From Microbacterium pygmaeum (GTDB taxonomy: Bacteria; Actinomycetota; Actinomycetes; Actinomycetales; Microbacteriaceae): 64,000 nucleotides of DNA. The notes under the pieces were generated by a model. It did no database searches and was not told the origin of the DNA. It saw nothing but the letters and a program-made list of their open reading frames with translations. The stretch spans positions 372,001 through 436,000 of the forward strand of contig NZ_LT629692.1 of assembly GCF_900100885.1 (NCBI RefSeq), written 5' to 3'. Below are positions 48,521 to 56,159 of the stretch, one piece after another. Each line of letters starts with the position of its first letter. Positions within the stretch are counted from its first letter, which is position 1. Both the position numbers and the translations under genes were made by a program.

Positions 48521-49852
48521 TCACTTGTCGAGCTCTGCCTGGACCTGCTCGGACGCCGCCGGGAAGATCGAATCGACCGTCCCGTCGCCGTTGAGCGCCT
48601 TCTGGAGGGAGGGCCAGAAGATGGTCTCGGTGATCGTGCCGCCGGCGGCGACGCCGGCCAGCAGGATCTTCGCACGGTCGCTCACATCGGCGGCGCCGAA
48701 GATCGCGGGGTACGGACTGGCGGTGATCTGGTCCGCGACGTCGGCGCGGTTCGGGGGGAAGCCCGAGCCGTCCGCCCACGTGATCTGACCCTCCTGCGAG
48801 TTCCAGTAGGCGAAGAACTTGTACGCGGCCTCCTTGGTCGCCTCGTCGGTTCCGGCCGGCAGCCCCATCGAGACCACGTCGGCGAGGACGGCGTCGCTGT
48901 CCGGGCCCCCCGGCGGCGGCACGATGCCGTAGTTCAGTCCGGCGTCGTCGAACCCGGTCGTCATCCACGGCCCGACGATCTCGGTCGCGGCCTTGCCGGT
49001 GAGGAAGAGCTTGTCGGCATCTGCTCCGGACAAGCCGATCGGCGATGCCTTCTGGTTCTTGACGAGGTCGACCCAGAAGTTCAGCGCATCGAGGCTCCCG
49101 GCATCGCCGAGCATCGACGTCGAGCCGTCATCGGAGACCACAGCGCCACCGGTCCCCCAGAGCAGCGCGGGGAACACCGGCACCGTCTCGTGGTCGCCGA
49201 GGGCGGTCGCGTACTGCTCGGGCTTGCCGTCGCCGTTCTCGTCGACGGTGAGCTTGGGCACCATCGCGGCGAATTCGTCCCACGTGGTCGGCGGCGCCTC
49301 GGGGTCCAGGCCCGCCGCTTCGAAGAGGTCCTTGTTGTAGTACATCATCATGGGCGTGTAGTTCACCGGGACGCCGTAGTTGGTGCCGTCGTAGACCGAG
49401 GCGCTGATCGCGGCCTCCGCCAGGGCGTCCGAATCATTGGCCGCATCGTCGTAATAGTCATCGACCGGCATGAACATGCCCTGCTCGGCGAACTGCGGCA
49501 TGCGGGCGGCGGACATCGCGATGATGTCCGGTCCGTCGTTGCCGGCCACCGCGGTGAGCACCTTCTGGTACAGCGTGTCCCAGGGCATGATCTCGGCCTT
49601 CACCGAGACCTCGTCCTGCGAGGCGTTGAAATCCTCGATGACCTTCTCGAGCGCGGGCCCGTCCGGACCGGTGAACCCGTTCCAGAAGGTGAGTGAAACC
49701 TTGCCGTCGGCATCGGCGCCGCTGTTGTCGTCGCCTCCGCCGTTTCCCTGGCCGGCGCAGCCGCTCAGCGCGAGCGCCAGGACTCCGGCTCCCACGGTGG
49801 CGATCCGGATTCCACGTGAGCGGCGCTGGCGAAGCGAGTGCTGTGTCTTCAT
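48521..49852 (-). CDS. Sugar ABC substrate-binding lipoprotein
   Basis: A 443-residue family 1 solute-binding protein. Lipobox ALSGC near residue 32, Gly/Asp linker, then VSLTFWNGFTGPDGPALEKVIEDFN and GPDIIAMSAARMPQFAEQG. The VPVNYTPMMMYYNKDLF segment is typical of oligosaccharide binders. ATG 49852 follows GGAAGG. Several LacI-type sites lie upstream. Confidence 0.9.
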   Translation of the reverse strand: MKTQHSLRQRRSRGIRIATVGAGVLALALSGCAGQGNGGGDDNSGADADGKVSLTFWNGFTGPDGPALEKVIEDFNASQDEVSVKAEIMPWDTLYQKVLTAVAGNDGPDIIAMSAARMPQFAEQGMFMPVDDYYDDAANDSDALAEAAISASVYDGTNYGVPVNYTPMMMYYNKDLFEAAGLDPEAPPTTWDEFAAMVPKLTVDENGDGKPEQYATALGDHETVPVFPALLWGTGGAVVSDDGSTSMLGDAGSLDALNFWVDLVKNQKASPIGLSGADADKLFLTGKAATEIVGPWMTTGFDDAGLNYGIVPPPGGPDSDAVLADVVSMGLPAGTDEATKEAAYKFFAYWNSQEGQITWADGSGFPPNRADVADQITASPYPAIFGAADVSDRAKILLAGVAAGGTITETIFWPSLQKALNGDGTVDSIFPAASEQVQAELDK

Positions 49853-49867
49853 CGATCTTCCTTCCTA

Positions 49868-49881
49868 GTTCAACGTTGAAC
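49868..49881. promoter_or_regulatory. LacI-family operator, perfect copy
   Basis: GTTCAACGTTGAAC, perfect 14-bp palindrome, 16 bases before the binding-protein start. CGTTGAACGAACGG, which overlaps it, recurs at 49943-49956. Confidence 0.8.
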
Positions 49882-49911
49882 GAACGGGTTGCCATCTGTT
49901 ATACCTGAACC

Positions 49912-49925
49912 GGTAATCGTTGAAC
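49912..49925. promoter_or_regulatory. LacI-family operator, degenerate copy 2
   Basis: GGTAATCGTTGAAC, 11 of 14 matches to the perfect palindrome. Confidence 0.6.
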
Positions 49926-49936
49926 AAGACCCTTGT

Positions 49937-49950
49937 GGTAATCGTTGAAC
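49937..49950. promoter_or_regulatory. LacI-family operator, degenerate copy 3
   Basis: GGTAATCGTTGAAC, identical to copy 2 and 25 bases from it. It lies upstream of the divergent LacI gene. Confidence 0.6.
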
Positions 49951-50010
49951 GAACGGCTCCGGTATGCCACTGTGAGTCGCACACGCACAGTATCGATGGA
50001 GATGACCACA

Positions 50011-51015
50011 GTGGGCAGGACGACTCTGAAGGATGTCGCCGAGCGCGTCGGCGTGTCCGCGAAGACCGTGTCCAACGTCGTCAACGGCACCGGTTGGGTC
50101 ACCGACGATCTCAGAGGACGGGTCAAGGCGGCCATCGACGAACTCGGCTACCGGCCGAATGTCGCCGCGCGCAATCTGCGGAACGGACGAAGCGGCATGA
50201 TCGCCGTCGCATTGCCGGACCTCAGCCAGCCGTACTTCGCCGAGCTGGCATCCGACCTCGTCCGCGCGGCGCAGGAGCGGTCGATCACCGTGCTGATCAA
50301 CCAGACGGACGGCCGGGAGGATGCCGAGCGACGCATCGCCGAGGGCATCGACATCCCGGTGATGGACGGCCTGATCCTGAGCCCGCTCGCCCTGACCGCC
50401 GCCGACTTCGAGCTTCGCACCGACACCACCCCCCTGATCCTGCTCGGCGAGCACGTCGGCGAGACGGAGATGCCCCACGTCGCGGTGGACAACACCGCCG
50501 CCGCACGCGCCGCCGTGGAGCACCTCATCGGGCTCGGCCGACGGCGCATCGCGGCGATCGGCGCGCAGCAGTCCGGCCCGAACGAGACGTCGGTGCTGCG
50601 GCTGTCCGGTTACCGGCAGGCCCTGGAGTCCGCCGGCATTCCGTTCGATCCGGCCCTGGTCGCGACGGTCGACACGTACTACCGCGGCGACGGGGCCCAG
50701 GCCGCCGAGGCGCTTCTGGATGGCGGGACCCCGTTCGACGCGGTCTTCGCCTTCAACGACCTGCTCGCACTCGGCGCCCTGCACGTGCTCGGCGCACGCG
50801 GGGTGAGCGTGCCCGGGCAGGTCGCCGTGATCGGCTTCGACAACATCGAGGAGGCCGGGTACAGCACGCCCGCGCTCAGTTCGGTCGCTCCGGACACCCT
50901 CGCGCTTGCCCGCACCGCGATCGACCTGCTCACGGCCGATCCGCCGGCCCGCGGCATCCATTCGATCCCCTTCGTCATCGCCGCGCGAGCCAGCACCACT
51001 GGAGAAGACACGTGA
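50011..51015 (+). CDS. LacI-family regulator of the GH2/ABC locus
   Basis: A 334-residue LacI regulator: GRTTLKDVAERVGVSAKTVSNVVNGTGWV, hinge YRPNVAARNLRNGRSGMIAVALPDL, and a sensor ending FAFNDLLALGALHVLGARGVSVPGQVAVIGFDN. I choose GTG 50011 with GGAG nine bases upstream; earlier in-frame ATGs at 49996 and 50002 lack a ribosome binding site, and the frame's first ATG (49945) lies inside an operator. It is coupled to GH2 by GTGA and divergent from the ABC cassette, so it probably represses both directions. Confidence 0.88.
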   Translation: MGRTTLKDVAERVGVSAKTVSNVVNGTGWVTDDLRGRVKAAIDELGYRPNVAARNLRNGRSGMIAVALPDLSQPYFAELASDLVRAAQERSITVLINQTDGREDAERRIAEGIDIPVMDGLILSPLALTAADFELRTDTTPLILLGEHVGETEMPHVAVDNTAAARAAVEHLIGLGRRRIAAIGAQQSGPNETSVLRLSGYRQALESAGIPFDPALVATVDTYYRGDGAQAAEALLDGGTPFDAVFAFNDLLALGALHVLGARGVSVPGQVAVIGFDNIEEAGYSTPALSSVAPDTLALARTAIDLLTADPPARGIHSIPFVIAARASTTGEDT

Positions 51016-52808
51016 CCGCCGAACCGCTTCCGATCGCCTCCACCCAGGACGGCTCGTACCCGCGGCCGCAGATCGTCCGTTCGCACTGGGCCGACCTCAC
51101 CGGCACCTGGGACTTCGCGATCGGGGCGCCCGGTTCCCGCCCCTCCGCCGTGGATTTCGACCGCACGATCGTCGTGCCCTTCCCTCCGGAATCGGCAGCC
51201 TCCGGGCTCGGCGAGCAGGGGATGCTGCACTCGGTCTGGTACCGCCGCGCGTTCGGCCCGACCGAGCTGGAGGCGGCAGGGTGGACGGATGCCGGCGGCC
51301 GCGTCCTCCTGCACTTCGGCGCCGTCGACTGGGAGGCAACGGTCTGGGTCAACGGCATCACCGTCGCCATGCATCGCGGCGGGCAGTCACCGTTCACCGC
51401 CGACATCACCCATGCGCTGCGTCCCGGCGCGTCGAACGAGATCGTGGTGCACGCCGTCGATGATCCCGAGGACGTCTCGATCCTGCGCGGAAAACAGGAT
51501 TGGCGCGATCAGCCGCATGCGATCTGGTACTCCCGCACGACGGGGATCTGGCAGCCGGTCTGGCTCGAGGCGGTCCCCGAGACGGCGATCACGTCGCTCA
51601 CCTGGTCGAGCGACATCCCCACCGCGGGGGTCGAACTCGAGGTGGAGCTGACGGGCGCGCTCGATGACGACACATGGCTGAGCGTCGAACTCACCCACGA
51701 CGGGGAGCTGCTCAGCGAGACCCGCACCCGCGTGCTGTCACGATTCGAGACGGTTCGGATGCGCCTTCCCCGCCAGACCAACGGGCAGCAGCACGAGGAG
51801 CTGCTGTGGAGCCCTGAGCACCCGACCCTGATCGATGCGACGGTGCGGGTGCAGACCCGGCGCGGCACCGATGCCGTCGCCAGCTACCTCGGGATCCGCA
51901 GTGTCGCGGCATCCGGCTCGGCATTCCTGCTCAACGACCGTCCGGTGAAGGTGCGGGCGGTCCTCGCGCAGAACTACTGGCCGGAGTCGCATCTGGCTGC
52001 GCCCGGCGCCGGAGCCCTGCGCCGCGAGGTCGAACTCATCCGCGACCTGGGCTTCAACACAGCCCGCGTGCATCAGAAGGCCGAGGATCCGCGATTCCTC
52101 TACTGGGCCGACCGGCTGGGGCTCATGGTGTGGGCGGAGACGGCCAGCGCCTACGCGTTCGACCGGCGTGCGGCATCCAATCTCCTCTCCGAATGGACAT
52201 CGCTGGTCGCCCGCGACATCTCGCACCCGTCCGTCATCGTCTGGGTGCCGCTGAACGAGAGCTGGGGGGTTCAGCACATCGCGCACGACGAGCGGCAACG
52301 CGCGCTCAGCCGGTCGGTCGCCGATCTCACGCGTGCGCTGGACGGCACCCGCCCGGTCATCTCGAATGACGGATGGGAGCACACGCGCTCGGACATCTGG
52401 ACCATCCACGACTACGAGGCCGACCCGACCGTCATCACGCGGCGCTACGCGGATGCTGCTGCCCTCGACGCGATGATCGCCGGGTTCGGCCCCGCCGGGA
52501 GGCGGATCTCGGTGGACGGAGACCGCTCCTCGAAGCCCGTGATGCTCACCGAATTCGGCGGGGTGAGCCTTCGTGCGCGCAACGGCACGGACTGGGGCTA
52601 TTCGACGGCCGAGAACCCGGAGGAGTTCGGCGAGCGCGTGTGCGCGCTGATCCGCGCTGTGGATGCCGCGGCGCCGCTGAGCGGGTTCTGCTACACGCAG
52701 CTGACCGACACCGGACAGGAGACCAACGGCCTGCTGTACGAGGACCGCACCCCCAAGGTCGAGGTGGCCGCGATCCGCGCCGCGGTGCGCGGCGAACCGT
52801 CGCCCTGA
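51012..52808 (+). CDS. GH2 beta-glycosidase
   Basis: A 598-residue glycoside hydrolase family 2 enzyme. An N-terminal sugar-binding jelly roll (WADLTGTWDFAIG, WYRRAFGPTELEAAG, HFGAVDWEATVWVNG), an Ig-like domain and the (beta/alpha)8 barrel follow. The acid/base is Glu416 (VPLNESWG) and the nucleophile Glu514 (LTEFGG). It is short for a beta-galactosidase and has no signal peptide; beta-galactosidase, glucuronidase and mannosidase are all in the family. Coupled to LacI by GTGA. Confidence 0.9.
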   Translation: MTAEPLPIASTQDGSYPRPQIVRSHWADLTGTWDFAIGAPGSRPSAVDFDRTIVVPFPPESAASGLGEQGMLHSVWYRRAFGPTELEAAGWTDAGGRVLLHFGAVDWEATVWVNGITVAMHRGGQSPFTADITHALRPGASNEIVVHAVDDPEDVSILRGKQDWRDQPHAIWYSRTTGIWQPVWLEAVPETAITSLTWSSDIPTAGVELEVELTGALDDDTWLSVELTHDGELLSETRTRVLSRFETVRMRLPRQTNGQQHEELLWSPEHPTLIDATVRVQTRRGTDAVASYLGIRSVAASGSAFLLNDRPVKVRAVLAQNYWPESHLAAPGAGALRREVELIRDLGFNTARVHQKAEDPRFLYWADRLGLMVWAETASAYAFDRRAASNLLSEWTSLVARDISHPSVIVWVPLNESWGVQHIAHDERQRALSRSVADLTRALDGTRPVISNDGWEHTRSDIWTIHDYEADPTVITRRYADAAALDAMIAGFGPAGRRISVDGDRSSKPVMLTEFGGVSLRARNGTDWGYSTAENPEEFGERVCALIRAVDAAAPLSGFCYTQLTDTGQETNGLLYEDRTPKVEVAAIRAAVRGEPSP

Positions 52809-52816
52809 CGCGCCGG

Positions 52817-52880
52817 CCGTTTCCGGACGGGACGCGCCGCCATGCCCGGCGTCCACGCGGCGTGTCTCGTCCGGAAACGG
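52817..52880. repeat. Palindromic repeat A2 (64 bp)
   Basis: 60 of 64 bases match A1 at 45287. It lies nine bases past the GH2 stop and can form the same long stem. Confidence 0.8.
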
Positions 52881-52919
52881 CTGCGCGACGGACCAGGGGC
52901 GGTGCGAGAGGTCGCCGGA

Positions 52920-52925
52920 TAGGCT
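52920..52925 (+). promoter_or_regulatory. -10 box TAGGCT, leaderless start
   Basis: TAGGCT, seven bases, then ATG 52933. Confidence 0.5.
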
Positions 52926-52932
52926 CGAAGTC

Positions 52933-54159
52933 ATGACCCTCGACCTCGAAGCGATCTACATCGACCTGCACCGGCATCCTGAGCTGTCGTTCCAGGAGAC
53001 CCGCACGGCGGGCGTCATCGCCGCGAAGCTGCAGGAACTCGGCATCGAGTTCGAGGAGGGCGTCGGAAAGACGGGCATCGCCGCGCTGCTGCGCAACGGC
53101 GACGGCCCGACCATCTGGCTGCGCGCCGACATGGACGCCCTGCCGGTACCGGAGCAGACCGGCCTCGAGTACGCCAGCACCGCGCGCGGCACCGACCCGA
53201 ACGGCAACGACGTGCCCGTCATGCACGCCTGCGGCCACGACATGCACGTGACCGCGCTGCTGGGCGCGCTCGAGCGCCTGGTCGCCACGAAGGACGAGTG
53301 GTCGGGGACCGTCGTCGCCGTCTTCCAGCCCGCCGAGGAGTACGGGGCCGGCTCGCAGGCGATGATCGCCGACGGCGTGCTGGAGCGCTTCCCGAAACCG
53401 GACATCGTGCTCGGCCAGCACGTCACTCCGCTGCCCGCCGGGACCATCGGTGTGCGCTCCGGCACGCAGATGGCCGCCTCCGACGGGCTCACCGTGACCC
53501 TCTTCGGCCGCGGCGGGCATGGCTCCCGCCCGCACTCCACGATCGACCCCATCGTGATGGCGGCGGCGACCGTGATGCGGCTTCAGACCGTGGTCTCGCG
53601 CGAGGTCGACCCGCGCGATGTCGCGGTGGTCACGGTCGGGTCGATCCACGCGGGCCTGAAGAACAACATCATCCCCGCCGAGGCGAAGCTCGAGCTGAGT
53701 CTTCGCTATCCCGACGACGCGGCGCGCGAGCGCGTCCTGGCGAAGGTCGAGCGGATCGTGCGCGCCGAGGCACAGGCATCCGGAGCCGAAGAGCCGCCCA
53801 CCATCGTCACCGACCACACCCTCCCGCCCACCATCAACGACGTGGACGCGACGGCCCAGCTCACCGCAGCCTTCGATGCGGCGTTCGGCGGCGGAACGGT
53901 CATCGACCCAGGCATGTTCACCGGCAGCGAGGACGTGTCGTGGTTCGCCCGCGACTCCGGCGCGCCGCTGGTCTTCTGGTTCTGGGGCGGAGTGGATCCG
54001 CAGAAGTACGCGGACGCCGTCGCGGCGGGCACCGTCGAGCGGGACATCCCGACGAATCACTCGCCGTTCTTCGCCCCGGTGCTCCAGCCGACGCTGAACA
54101 ACGGGATCGACGCGCTCGTCGTCGCAGCGCGCGAGTTCTTGGGGACGCCCGCGGCCTGA
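52933..54159 (+). CDS. M20 amidohydrolase (hippurate hydrolase/IAA-amino acid hydrolase type)
   Basis: A 408-residue M20D metallopeptidase-family amidohydrolase. IDLHRHPELSFQETRTAGVIAAKL begins it; MHACGHDMHVTALLGALERL and FQPAEEYGAGSQAMIADGVLE carry the metal ligands, and GRGGHGSRPHSTIDPIVMAAATV is the dimerisation/lid domain. It hydrolyses N-acyl amino acids; the exact acyl group is unknown. It stands alone between two repeat clusters. Confidence 0.88.
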   Translation: MTLDLEAIYIDLHRHPELSFQETRTAGVIAAKLQELGIEFEEGVGKTGIAALLRNGDGPTIWLRADMDALPVPEQTGLEYASTARGTDPNGNDVPVMHACGHDMHVTALLGALERLVATKDEWSGTVVAVFQPAEEYGAGSQAMIADGVLERFPKPDIVLGQHVTPLPAGTIGVRSGTQMAASDGLTVTLFGRGGHGSRPHSTIDPIVMAAATVMRLQTVVSREVDPRDVAVVTVGSIHAGLKNNIIPAEAKLELSLRYPDDAARERVLAKVERIVRAEAQASGAEEPPTIVTDHTLPPTINDVDATAQLTAAFDAAFGGGTVIDPGMFTGSEDVSWFARDSGAPLVFWFWGGVDPQKYADAVAAGTVERDIPTNHSPFFAPVLQPTLNNGIDALVVAAREFLGTPAA

Positions 54160-54192
54160 GCCCCGGCGTCCGTCGTGTGACGCCCGTCGCAT

Positions 54193-54266
54193 GTCACCGG
54201 AGACGCGTCGGCCGTCGCCTGAGCCGGCCGGCCGTCACCGGACTCGCGTCCACCGTCGCCTCAGCC
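54193..54266 (+). repeat. Imperfect 33-bp direct repeats
   Basis: Two units starting GTCACCGGA and ending AGCC at 54193-54225 and 54234-54266 (41-base period, about six differences). Together with repeat C2 they fill the 182-base gap after the M20 gene, where I see no gene. Confidence 0.65.
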
Positions 54267-54281
54267 CCGTCGCACCTCGCC

Positions 54282-54350
54282 GGATCAGGCGATTCGACGA
54301 GAACAGGACGATATCGTGGGATTCGTCCTGTTCCGGTCGGATCACCTGAT
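54282..54350. repeat. Palindromic repeat C2
   Basis: GGATCAGGCGATTCG ... CGGATCACCTGAT with a perfect inner stem GAACAGGACG / CGTCCTGTTC. It matches C1 inside the fusion amidase gene. Its right end supplies the stop codon of the membrane protein gene at 54342. Confidence 0.7.
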
Positions 54351-55013
54351 CTCGTGTCGGCTGAGCGCCGCCGCTCCCGCCTCCGGTGCCGCAGCGGCGT
54401 CCGACGGCGCGTTCCGGCACGTCGGCGGCCGCGAGTTGCCGCTGATCTCGAAGTCCTGGCAGGTCATGAAGCGGGCGTTGTTGACTCCGAGCAGGAACGA
54501 CGCGACCGTGATCCCGGCGACGACGAGCACGACGAGCCAGCGGGTTCGCCGCGGTATCTCCGAACCGAGATCCGGCCACATGATCCGCACCAGCACGAAC
54601 ACGGTGAACAGCAGCCCGATGAGCACCGCGACGATCGCGACGAGGTCGACGATCGCGGTCGCCAGATCCTGCGTGTCGTCGTCGACGGCGAAGTTGAGGG
54701 CCAGCCACAGAGTCGGCATCAGCAGCAGGAACGCGCGCACGAGGCGCGGGCCGACCGGCCTCCGCTCGACGAGGACGAACACGAACGCGGCGGTCGAGGC
54801 CGCCCACAGCGTCAGGATCTGATCGAAGAACAGCTCACCCCACGCACCCAGGGTGAATGCCGGCCACCACGCGGCGATCGAGATGCCGATCATGACGACA
54901 CCGACCGGCACGTCGCGCCGCGCCTTCGCCCGCGCGGACGCGCCCCCGCCGGACGCATCCCCCGCGCCGGGCGCACCTCCCGCGCCGGGCGCAGGAACGG
55001 CGGCATCGGTCAT
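54342..55013 (-). CDS. Membrane protein, unknown function
   Basis: A 223-residue protein with an Ala/Pro/Gly-rich cytoplasmic N-terminus and about five membrane helices (VPVGVVMIGISIAAWWPAFTLG, ILTLWAASTAAFVFVLVE, AFLLLMPTLWLALNFAV, IVDLVAIVAVLIGLLFTVFVLVRI, WLVVLVVAGITVASFLLGV), then an outside segment with two cysteines (TCQDFEISGNSRPPTC). I do not recognise the family. ATG 55013 overlaps the VanZ-RDD stop as ATGA and also has TACCGT six bases upstream. Its last codons lie within repeat C2. Confidence 0.75.
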   Translation of the reverse strand: MTDAAVPAPGAGGAPGAGDASGGGASARAKARRDVPVGVVMIGISIAAWWPAFTLGAWGELFFDQILTLWAASTAAFVFVLVERRPVGPRLVRAFLLLMPTLWLALNFAVDDDTQDLATAIVDLVAIVAVLIGLLFTVFVLVRIMWPDLGSEIPRRTRWLVVLVVAGITVASFLLGVNNARFMTCQDFEISGNSRPPTCRNAPSDAAAAPEAGAAALSRHEIR

Positions 55014-56083
55014 GCGGGCACGGTATCACCCGCGGGGACGCGGGAATCCACGAGCCGCTGGCCGGAGACGATCCCCGGCAGGCCGCGGTGATCCTTCGTC
55101 GTGAACACCAGCACGAGCGAGAGGAGGAGGAACACCGGCTGCGCGATCGACCAGGGCTCCGGCAGAAGGCCGATCAGCTGGAAGCCGCCGATCCCGCCGA
55201 GGAACCGCAGCAGCCGCGACCAGAACGCCGGCAGGCGGGATCCGGTGTAGCGCAGCTGCGCGGCGGCATGGCCGATCGTGCGACCCGCCGTCATCATGTA
55301 CACAAGGGTGACCACGAACGGCACCAGGTTCCCGACCAGGTCGTACCAGGACGCCTCGACCGTGGTGACCGTGCCTGCACTGAACACGACGTCGATGATC
55401 GCGAGCAGCACGCCGACGGCGAGCCCGGTCAGCACCACCGAGAGGAAGTCGCAGGTCATCGCCACGAGGCGCCGCGCTGCCGTCACGGGCGTCGGCAGCG
55501 CAGCATCCGGATCCGGGTCGTTCCGGTCGCGCAGCCGAGGGGGGATCGCCAGGGACAGGATGCTGCCCAGCAGCGCCCCGAGGGTGTTGGTGATCAGATC
55601 CTCGACGTCGAAGAGGCGGTACGCGCACGGGTAGATCCCCCAGACGCCGGTCAGCTGGGTCGTCTCGACGAGCAGCGACAGCGCGAAGCCGGCGAGCACC
55701 GCCGTGATCCACCCGCGGCGCCAGATCAGGCGCACGAAGAAGCCGAGGGGGAGGAAGAGCAGGACGTTCAGCGCGATCTGCAGGAACGCCGGATGGGTGA
55801 GCGGATGCCCGCTGCCGAACGCCGCCGCCAGATCACGGGGCAGCACGCCGACATCGAGCTGCGCCGTCGTGCAGCGGACCGCATCGGGGTCGGGAAGCGG
55901 GAGCAGGGTGTAGGTCCAGATGGCGAGGAAGTACACCAGCAGCGCGAACGCCAGCACCAGCCGCCGAGCAGTCAAGCGGCCGTGGCGGCGATAGCTGATC
56001 GCCACGTACGGGACGAACCCCAGCGCACCGAGGATCAGCCCGATCGCGATCGCGAAGACCCCCAGGGACACCTGATCCGACAC
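55010..56083 (-). CDS. VanZ-RDD fusion membrane protein
   Basis: A 357-residue membrane protein. Residues about 5-190 are VanZ-like (LIVYFLAIWTYTLLPLP region, NVLLFLPLGFFVRLIWRRGW, SLLVETTQL, YRLFDVEDLITNTLGALLGS); residues about 205-340 form an RDD domain (ARRLVAMTCDFLSVVLTGLAVG, MMTAGRTIGHAAAQLRYTG). VanZ proteins are linked to teicoplanin tolerance, RDD domains to ion exchange; the fused protein's job is unknown. GTG 56083 has TAGGAT six bases upstream. Confidence 0.85.
   Translation of the reverse strand: MSDQVSLGVFAIAIGLILGALGFVPYVAISYRRHGRLTARRLVLAFALLVYFLAIWTYTLLPLPDPDAVRCTTAQLDVGVLPRDLAAAFGSGHPLTHPAFLQIALNVLLFLPLGFFVRLIWRRGWITAVLAGFALSLLVETTQLTGVWGIYPCAYRLFDVEDLITNTLGALLGSILSLAIPPRLRDRNDPDPDAALPTPVTAARRLVAMTCDFLSVVLTGLAVGVLLAIIDVVFSAGTVTTVEASWYDLVGNLVPFVVTLVYMMTAGRTIGHAAAQLRYTGSRLPAFWSRLLRFLGGIGGFQLIGLLPEPWSIAQPVFLLLSLVLVFTTKDHRGLPGIVSGQRLVDSRVPAGDTVPA
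55020..55025 (-). promoter_or_regulatory. -10 box TACCGT before the membrane protein gene
   Basis: TACCGT, six bases, then ATG 55013, inside the end of the VanZ-RDD gene. Confidence 0.4.
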
Positions 56084-56089
56084 GGAGGA

Positions 56090-56095
56090 ATCCTA
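56090..56095 (-). promoter_or_regulatory. -10 box TAGGAT, leaderless start
   Basis: TAGGAT on the minus strand, six bases, then GTG 56083. Confidence 0.55.
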
Positions 56096-56145
56096 GCGAG
56101 CTCACGAGCACGGCCCGTCGCATTGCACGGGGGCGAGGACAGGCG

Positions 56146-56151
56146 TAGTGT
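56146..56151 (+). promoter_or_regulatory. -10 box TAGTGT, KimA-like gene
   Basis: TAGTGT, eight bases, then GTG 56160. The upstream GTG 56148 overlaps this box and is less likely to be the start. Confidence 0.45.
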
Positions 56152-56159
56152 CGCCCGCC

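Noticed and set aside
49945..50010. Earlier ATG start for the LacI gene
   Set aside because: It lies within an operator and has no ribosome binding site; the family N-terminus begins at GTG 50011.
54193..54266. Possible CRISPR-like repeats
   Set aside because: Only two imperfect units with an 8-base gap and no cas genes.
55088..56159. 1,016-residue plus-strand frame starting opposite the VanZ-RDD gene
   Set aside because: It reads antisense through VanZ-RDD and out of frame through the KimA-like gene; composition is non-protein-like.
56030..56159. Riboswitch before the KimA-like gene
   Set aside because: The promoter is too close to the start codon for a structured leader.
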